Source of the DNA: Phascolarctobacterium sp.
GTDB taxonomy: Bacteria > Bacillota > Negativicutes > Acidaminococcales > Acidaminococcaceae
NCBI GenBank assembly: GCA_016302525.1
Contig: JAEDNJ010000025.1
Coordinates: forward strand, 1-12,528
Direction: 5' to 3'
Length of the DNA stretch: 12,528 nt
Shown here: positions 7,248 to 12,528 of the stretch, in pieces
Numbering within the stretch: position 1 is the first letter of the stretch
Layout of the letters: each line of letters opens with the position of its first letter
Position numbers and translations under genes: made by a program
Notes under the pieces: model-generated
What the model was told of the DNA's origin: nothing
The model's input: only the letters and a program-made list of their open reading frames with translations
The model's database searches: none

Positions 7248-7291
7248 AGGAAAAGAAAAAACGACTGCAAATCATCAATTTACAGTCGTTT
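7248..7291 (-). terminator. Strong intrinsic terminator ending the yajC-fthC-secD-secF transcript
   Basis: Arms 7259-7267 (AAACGACTG) and 7283-7291 pair over 9 bp, and after a C·A mismatch AAAT/ATTT extends the stem inside. The minus strand then reads a T-run interrupted by single Cs (complement of 7241-7260). It lies about 440 bases beyond the secF stop, past the repeat array, so the array is likely transcribed as 3' untranslated RNA. Confidence 0.82.
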
Positions 7292-7293
7292 AT

Positions 7294-7703
7294 AATTTTG
7301 ACAACGCCTAATTTGCCTTCACTCCGCTCAAGCGCAGAGAACTCGCTAGAAGTGCCAGATATATTGAAACACTAATTTGGCGAAGTGACAGCGTACATGA
7401 CTAGTACGTCGAGCGAGACAAATTAATTTTGACAACGCTAAACTTGTATTAACTCCGACTAAACGCAGAGAACTCGCTAGAAGTGCCAGATATATTGAAA
7501 TGCTAATTTGACTAAACAATAGCGTACATGACTAGTACGTCAAGTGAAGCAAATTAATTTTGACAACGCCTAATTGGCCTTCACTCCGCTCAAGCGCAGA
7601 GAACTCGCTAGAAGTGCCAGATAGCTAGGAAAAATTAATTTGGCGAAGCGACGGCGTACATGACTAGTACGTCGAGCGAGACAAATTAATTTTGACAACG
7701 CTA
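7294..7703. repeat. Three tandem 131-132 bp direct repeats plus a partial fourth
   Basis: TTTTGACAACGC recurs at 7296, 7427, 7558 and 7690, giving units 7296-7426, 7427-7557 and 7558-7689 and a truncated fourth start. Units 1 and 3 are nearly identical except for a short block around 65-80 bases in. Unit 2 is more diverged. Two blocks are invariant in all three: one of about 29 bases beginning CGCAGAGAACTCGCTAGAAG, and a 20-base block GCGTACATGACTAGTACGTC. The second contains the inverted repeat CGTAC-7-GTACG (7392-7408, 7523-7539, 7655-7671). In all units the core is flanked by AATTTG and CAAATT (unit 1: 7374-7379 and 7419-7424), so about 50 bases could fold. No open frame of useful length is seen. 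Confidence 0.9.
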
Positions 7704-7729
7704 GATGGTACTTATAGTAGAGTTCTCCC

Positions 7730-8623
7730 CTACTCACCTGCTTTTTTGCCTCTCAAGAACAACCACATAGGTCCTGCCAAGAGAGTAGAAGTATACGCAC
7801 CAGAGGAGAAGCCTATGAGCATAGCAAAGGAGAAGTTATGAATAGTCTCGCCACCCCAAAGGAAGATGGAGACAATAGCAAACAGGGAGGTACCTACGGT
7901 GTAGATACTACGGGTCATGGTTTGCCAGATAGAATTATCAATCATATCAGTGAGAGTTTCGTTACGACGACGAGTTTTCAGGTTCTCACGAATACGGTCA
8001 AAGACTACGATAGTACCATTAATGGAGTAACCAACAACGGTTAAGAGGGCTGCAACGAAGGAAGAATCCATCTCAATTTGCAGCAGAGAGAAATAGCTGA
8101 GGGTTACAGATACGTCAATGATGAGGGCTAAAATAGCCGCGATAGCAAAGCGGAACTCAAAGCGCAGAGTGATATAGGCAATCATGAGCACCCAGGAAAG
8201 GACGATGGCCATCACTGCCTGTTGAATCAGCTCGCCACCGATGGTGGCGCCAACATTTTCTACACGCTGAATATCGAATTTGCCAACCTTATTGGTCAGG
8301 TCAGTCATAACCTCACGGCGCTTAACATCATCAATTACACCAGTACGAATCAGAACACCCTCGGCACTAGTGGCACTGGTATCCTTGCTTTCGAGCTGAA
8401 TAATGCTGTTGCCAAGGTTATGCTCCTTTAAGACATCACGTACCTGCGTAATAGTAACAGGCTGTCCAAATTTCAGGTCCATAATAGAACCACCAGTGAA
8501 GTCAATACCCAGGTTGAAACCACGGGTAAGCATAGAGCCAAAGCCAACCATCAGGAAGCAAAAGCTGATAGCAAAGAAGATTTTATAGGCTCTTACAATA
8601 GAAAATCTAATCTTATCAAGCAT
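7730..8623 (-). CDS. secF: Protein translocase subunit SecF
   Basis: Membrane partner of SecD in the proton-driven SecDF complex, which helps pull proteins out of the SecYEG channel. The 297 residues fit the family (about 300). An N-terminal helix (about 15-33) is followed by GIDFTGG, a periplasmic domain to about residue 130, and five C-terminal helices containing VVGYSINGTIVVFDRIREN (about 196-214) and QTMTRS (Arg238). The conserved Asp after GYSIN is replaced by Gly203, encoded GGT; this Asp belongs to the proton path in E. coli and Thermus SecDF. Arg238 of the same path is kept. The ATG overlaps the secD stop by one base (TAATG), and AAGGAGG (8638-8632) sits 8 nt upstream inside secD, so the two are translationally coupled. 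Confidence 0.95.
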   Translation of the reverse strand: MLDKIRFSIVRAYKIFFAISFCFLMVGFGSMLTRGFNLGIDFTGGSIMDLKFGQPVTITQVRDVLKEHNLGNSIIQLESKDTSATSAEGVLIRTGVIDDVKRREVMTDLTNKVGKFDIQRVENVGATIGGELIQQAVMAIVLSWVLMIAYITLRFEFRFAIAAILALIIDVSVTLSYFSLLQIEMDSSFVAALLTVVGYSINGTIVVFDRIRENLKTRRRNETLTDMIDNSIWQTMTRSIYTVGTSLFAIVSIFLWGGETIHNFSFAMLIGFSSGAYTSTLLAGPMWLFLRGKKAGE

Positions 8624-9957
8624 TATTTCAGCCTCCTTCCGTTCATAGGCTTTTCAACAACCCTTTTAGGTTTAGCAGGCTTTTCTTCCTTCTCTTCCTT
8701 GACTACGGGCTGAGCAGGTTTTTCTACCTTGATATCCTCAGGCTTGGGAGCGCTAATGCCGAACCAAGCTGGATTCTTGGTAAAGTTGGAGAAAACCAAG
8801 AATTGCAGCAGGAATTTAGTAACAGTTACTGCCGTAAACATAGATAAGAGAGTACCTAAGGACAGGGTAACGGCAAAGCCCTTGATAGGACCAGTACCCA
8901 GATAGAAGAGGATAGCTGCAGCCATCAAGGTAGTAATGTTAGAGTCTAAAATGGTAATAATCGCACGGCTAAAGCCAGAGCCCATAGCACTGCGCAGGGT
9001 CTTACCCTTTCTAATTTCTTCCTTGAAGCGTTCAAAAATCAGCACGTTAGCATCTACTGCCATACCAATGGACAGAATGATACCTGCAATACCCGGCAGG
9101 GTCAGGGTTGCACCTAAATAACGCATGGTCAACAAGAGCAGCATTACATAGAGCAACAGGGCAATATCTGCAACTACACCAGCCAGACGATAGAAAACCA
9201 GCATGAAAACATAGATCGCGGCAATACCGATAAAGAAGGCTTTAATAGATTTTTCTTTAGAGTCCTGACCCAAGGTGGGACCTACTGTACGGTTTTCCAG
9301 CACCTCAATCTTTACAGGCAGGGAGCCAGAGCGTAGTAAAATAGCCAGCTGTTCAGCCTCTTCAATGGAGCGTTGACCAGAGATTTGCGCTCTGCCGCCC
9401 GTAATAGCTTCCTGAACTACGGGAGCAGTGAGCACCTTGCCGTCCAACTCAATAGCAATAGTACGACCAATGTTGCGAGCAGTGAGCTCAGCAAACTTTT
9501 TGGCACCCTCGTCATTAAACTCCAAGCCTACAACAGCAGCATTACCTTGAGAAACCTGAGCACGCGCGTCCTTCAAATCCTTACCTGTCAGGACTACATT
9601 GCCTTGGTCGTCCTTAAACTCCATTAAGGCGGTACGGCCTAACATGGCAATAGCATTTTCAGGGTCCTTTACGCCAGGCAGCTCCACGATAATACGGTCC
9701 TTGCCTTGACGTTGAATAACAGGCTCCGTCAAGCCTAAGCCGTTAATACGGCGCTCAATAATCTTCACACTACGGTTCAGCGCATCATCATCAACCTTAA
9801 ATTCCTTGGTTTCCACAGCTTGCAAAACAACATGGGAACCACCCTGCAGGTCCAGACCCTGCTTAATGGAATTTGCCAAAGGATTGATATATACGCAGAA
9901 ACCACCAATAATCGCCAATGCGATAATCAGGAACTTTCCTAATTCATTCCAACGCAA
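8623..9957 (-). CDS. secD: Protein translocase subunit SecD
   Basis: Larger half of SecDF. The N-terminal helix (about 8-25) is followed by GLDLQGG (about 34-40). The periplasmic region contains RRINGLGLTEPVIQ and ELPGVKDPENA, then the head domain, and the RND-type membrane block with GMAVDANVLIFERFKEE. Asp302 in that block is the conserved proton-path residue and is intact. The 444 residues are close to other Firmicutes SecD proteins. The last ~53 residues form a Lys/Glu/Pro-rich cytoplasmic tail beyond the final helix. The start is TTG at 9957: no in-frame ATG is near, and AAGGAGG (9972-9966) lies 8 nt upstream. A 101-bp gap separates it from fthC, and only weak promoter-like AT-rich sequence is visible there. 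Confidence 0.95.
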   Translation of the reverse strand: MRWNELGKFLIIALAIIGGFCVYINPLANSIKQGLDLQGGSHVVLQAVETKEFKVDDDALNRSVKIIERRINGLGLTEPVIQRQGKDRIIVELPGVKDPENAIAMLGRTALMEFKDDQGNVVLTGKDLKDARAQVSQGNAAVVGLEFNDEGAKKFAELTARNIGRTIAIELDGKVLTAPVVQEAITGGRAQISGQRSIEEAEQLAILLRSGSLPVKIEVLENRTVGPTLGQDSKEKSIKAFFIGIAAIYVFMLVFYRLAGVVADIALLLYVMLLLLTMRYLGATLTLPGIAGIILSIGMAVDANVLIFERFKEEIRKGKTLRSAMGSGFSRAIITILDSNITTLMAAAILFYLGTGPIKGFAVTLSLGTLLSMFTAVTVTKFLLQFLVFSNFTKNPAWFGISAPKPEDIKVEKPAQPVVKEEKEEKPAKPKRVVEKPMNGRRLK

Positions 9958-9965
9958 AATGAATT

Positions 9966-9972
9966 CCTCCTT
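9966..9972 (-). promoter_or_regulatory. Ribosome-binding site fixing the TTG start of secD
   Basis: A perfect AAGGAGG on the minus strand, 8 nt before TTG at 9957. The conserved N-terminal helix begins directly after this codon and no in-frame ATG is close, so the unusual start codon is well supported. Confidence 0.8.
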
Positions 9973-10058
9973 CTCTTTTTATATAATTAATAATGAAGCA
10001 CAGGTGGCAAGCAACTTCCCTCAACTCAAAAAACAAGCTGAAAGCGCTAACCAAGCTG

Positions 10059-10628
10059 TTACTCCTTCTTATTAATTTTCAAGAGCTCGCTTTCTGTAAC
10101 GAGCATATCTACAGCGACATCATACTCATCTGTGGGCAGCTGCTCCTGCAGCAGCTCCTCATAGGCAACGCCCAGCTTAAACGCCTGAGGACATTTATGT
10201 AAGAAGCGGTCATAGTAGCCAGCACCCATACCGAGGCGATTGCCATCTCTAGCAAAGGCTACAGCCGGTACTAGCACTAAATCCAGCTTTCCTAAATCCT
10301 GCAGCGGTTTAGGCTCGGCTACGCTCCTAATACCGTAGCGGTCATAAAGAAAATCTGTAAAACCCTGAAGCTCTACAGCCTCGAATTCTATTGCCGTGGT
10401 GATATGCGGAACATAAACCTTTTTCCCAGCCCTTAGAGCCTGCTGCAAAACTATATCTATATTAAGCTCCTTGCCAAAGGCAAGATAGCCAAGTATATTT
10501 CCTGCTTTTTTATAAGCCTCGCTAGCTAAAATTTGCTGACAGACCGATTCACTGGCCTGAGCAACCTTATCCACAGAAAAGCTGCTTCGCTGTGCTTTAA
10601 GCTGCTTACGCAGCTCTTTCTTATCCAT
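10059..10628 (-). CDS. 5-formyltetrahydrofolate cyclo-ligase
   Basis: ATP-dependent enzyme (MTHFS, also called FthC/YgfA) that converts 5-formyl-THF to 5,10-methenyl-THF, returning a stored or inhibitory folate to the one-carbon pool. The 189 residues match the family (about 180-200). It starts with the basic MDKKELRKQLKAQR helix, and carries LGYLAFGKELN near residue 46 (substrate region) and the signature PAVAFARDGNRLGMGAGYYD before RFL, which contains the glycine-rich ATP-binding loop. Its ATG is 11 nt after the yajC stop with no clear Shine-Dalgarno sequence, so it is probably translated by coupling to yajC. Its place between yajC and secD is unusual relative to the common yajC-secD-secF order. 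Confidence 0.92.
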   Translation of the reverse strand: MDKKELRKQLKAQRSSFSVDKVAQASESVCQQILASEAYKKAGNILGYLAFGKELNIDIVLQQALRAGKKVYVPHITTAIEFEAVELQGFTDFLYDRYGIRSVAEPKPLQDLGKLDLVLVPAVAFARDGNRLGMGAGYYDRFLHKCPQAFKLGVAYEELLQEQLPTDEYDVAVDMLVTESELLKINKKE

Positions 10629-10639
10629 TAGTCTTTCTG

Positions 10640-10918
10640 TTACTCGGACTTTTGCAGATGACCAATGGCAGTACGCAGGAATTCGATTTCTACATTCTCG
10701 GCCAGCTTAAGGGTGACACGCTTGTCGTTAATCTGAGTAATTTCGCCCAACATACCACCAAGAGTAATAACCTTATCGCCAACCTTTAAGCCATCCAAAA
10801 GCTCTTTACGCTTTTGCTGTTCTTGCTTTTGGGGTCTCCACAGCATGAAATAGAAAACGCCGCCCATCAAAACAATGGGAAACAGAGAATTTAACATTGC
10901 TAAGGTATCGCCTTGCAT
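10640..10918 (-). CDS. yajC: Sec translocon accessory protein YajC
   Basis: Small single-pass membrane protein that associates with SecDF. It has 92 residues, one N-terminal hydrophobic helix (about 10-27, SLFPIVLMGGVFYFMLW), then the typical RPQKQEQQKRKELL basic stretch and LKVGDKVITLGGMLGEI, the family hallmark. SD AAGGAGG (10931-10925) lies 6 nt before the ATG. It follows tgt by 74 bp and precedes the cyclo-ligase gene by 11 bp. Confidence 0.95.
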   Translation of the reverse strand: MQGDTLAMLNSLFPIVLMGGVFYFMLWRPQKQEQQKRKELLDGLKVGDKVITLGGMLGEITQINDKRVTLKLAENVEIEFLRTAIGHLQKSE

Positions 10919-10957
10919 AATTTACCTCCTTTAAAACAGTTCTTGAAATATGTACAA

Positions 10958-10981
10958 TAAACTAGTATTCTAGCTAGTTTA
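10958..10981 (-). other. Inverted repeat between tgt and yajC
   Basis: TAAACTAG and CTAGTTTA (10958-10965 and 10974-10981) pair over 8 bp around an 8-nt loop. There is no T-run after it on the minus strand, so it is not a convincing terminator. It could be an RNA-processing or operator site, or chance in AT-rich sequence. Confidence 0.35.
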
Positions 10982-10992
10982 AGAAAATCCTC

Positions 10993-12138
<1,146 letters not shown>

Positions 12139-12528
12139 TTATTTCTTTTTGTCAACAATGAACATGGCATCGCCAAAGGAGAAAAAGCGATATTTTTCCT
12201 CTACGGCAACCTTGTAGGTATTCAGCATAATCTCGCGTGTAGACAAGGCTGAAACAAGCATAAGCAGGGTGCTTTGAGGCAAATGAAAATTGGTCACGAG
12301 CGCATCTACAAATTTGAATTCATAGCCAGGATAAATAAAGATCTTCGTCCAGTTGCCGCCAGCCTGCATCTGACCACTAGCCCCAGCTGATTCTAAGGTG
12401 CGCACAGAGGTTGTGCCAACAGCGATAATGCGTCTTCCCTCTGCCTTAGCCTTGTTAATAGCAGTTGCCGCCTCTTGGCTGACGCTGTAGAACTCACTGT
12501 GCATTTGGTGGTCCTCAATGGTTTCTGC
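12139..12528 (-). CDS. queA: S-adenosylmethionine:tRNA ribosyltransferase-isomerase, QueA (5' part outside window)
   Basis: Transfers the ribosyl part of SAM to preQ1 in tRNA, forming epoxyqueuosine. The frame is open to the right edge and gives 129 C-terminal residues; the full protein is about 340. An internal ATG at 12504 is preceded in frame by ETIEDHQ and is the conserved ...HQMHSEFY motif, so it is not the start. Later landmarks are [43 protein letters not shown] and the closing [12 protein letters not shown]. It is the first gene of this queA-tgt-yajC-fthC-secD-secF cluster that is visible. Confidence 0.95.
   Translation of the reverse strand, partial: AETIEDHQMHSEFYSVSQEAATAINKAKAEGRRIIAVGTTSVRTLESAGASGQMQAGGNWTKIFIYPGYEFKFVDALVTNFHLPQSTLLMLVSALSTREIMLNTYKVAVEEKYRFFSFGDAMFIVDKKK

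Noticed and set aside
7298-7303. TTGACA at the start of each 131-bp repeat as a plus-strand promoter
   Set aside because: No -10-like hexamer lies 16-18 bases downstream in any unit (the position reads ACTCCG or similar), and no plus-strand gene follows.
7294-7703. CRISPR array
   Set aside because: Units are 131-132 bp with near-identical content throughout; there is no short repeat alternating with unique spacers and no cas gene.
12502-12504. ATG at 12504 as the queA start
   Set aside because: Residues upstream in frame continue the conserved QueA sequence; the ATG is the internal Met of HQMHSE.

Overview
The window looks like a chromosomal segment from an anaerobic, moderately low-GC member of the Firmicutes/Bacillota. 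The Negativicutes (for example a Phascolarctobacterium-like organism) are a plausible guess. This is inferred from the FabK-type enoyl reductase, the clostridial/E. coli-style IlvD, the split SecD and SecF, the short FNT channel, the TctAB transporter and the strong AGGAGG ribosome-binding sites. No rRNA or tRNA gene is present to settle it. Nearly everything reads leftward on the minus strand; only the first, truncated gene is on the plus strand.

Layout: (1) 1-842, the 3' part of fabK (+). (2) 843-1149, a convergent intergenic region with two near-copy hairpin terminators. (3) 1150-2853, ilvD (-), standing alone behind a good sigma-A promoter. (4) 3100-3750, a short formate/nitrite-family (FNT) channel gene (-). 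It is preceded by a consensus promoter and a ZTP/ZMP ('pfl') riboswitch with an overlapping intrinsic terminator (3905-4002). (5) 4049-6013, tctB-tctA (-), the membrane subunits of a tripartite tricarboxylate transporter with no binding-protein gene beside them. (6) 6117-7181, an unrecognised 354-residue soluble protein (-) with its own extended -10 promoter. (7) 7294-7703, three tandem 131-132 bp repeats lying between secF and a strong minus-strand terminator. (8) 7730-12528, the operon queA (partial)-tgt-yajC-fthC-secD-secF (-).

How the parts fit together: the right half is the widely conserved queuosine/Sec-accessory cluster, with a 5-formyl-THF cyclo-ligase gene inserted between yajC and secD. 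The left half holds a riboswitch class that reports 10-formyl-THF shortage, placed in front of a formate-family channel. The economical reading is that the cell increases formate uptake when one-carbon folate runs low, so that formate can be charged onto THF. Two items in the same window (FNT channel and cyclo-ligase) therefore touch the one-carbon folate pool.

Most notable for follow-up: the ZTP riboswitch/FNT pairing, the 131-bp repeat array in the likely 3' untranslated region of the sec operon, a Gly in SecF where the proton-path Asp is normally found, and the uncharacterised 354-residue protein. Assignments rest on reading motifs by eye; no database search was possible.
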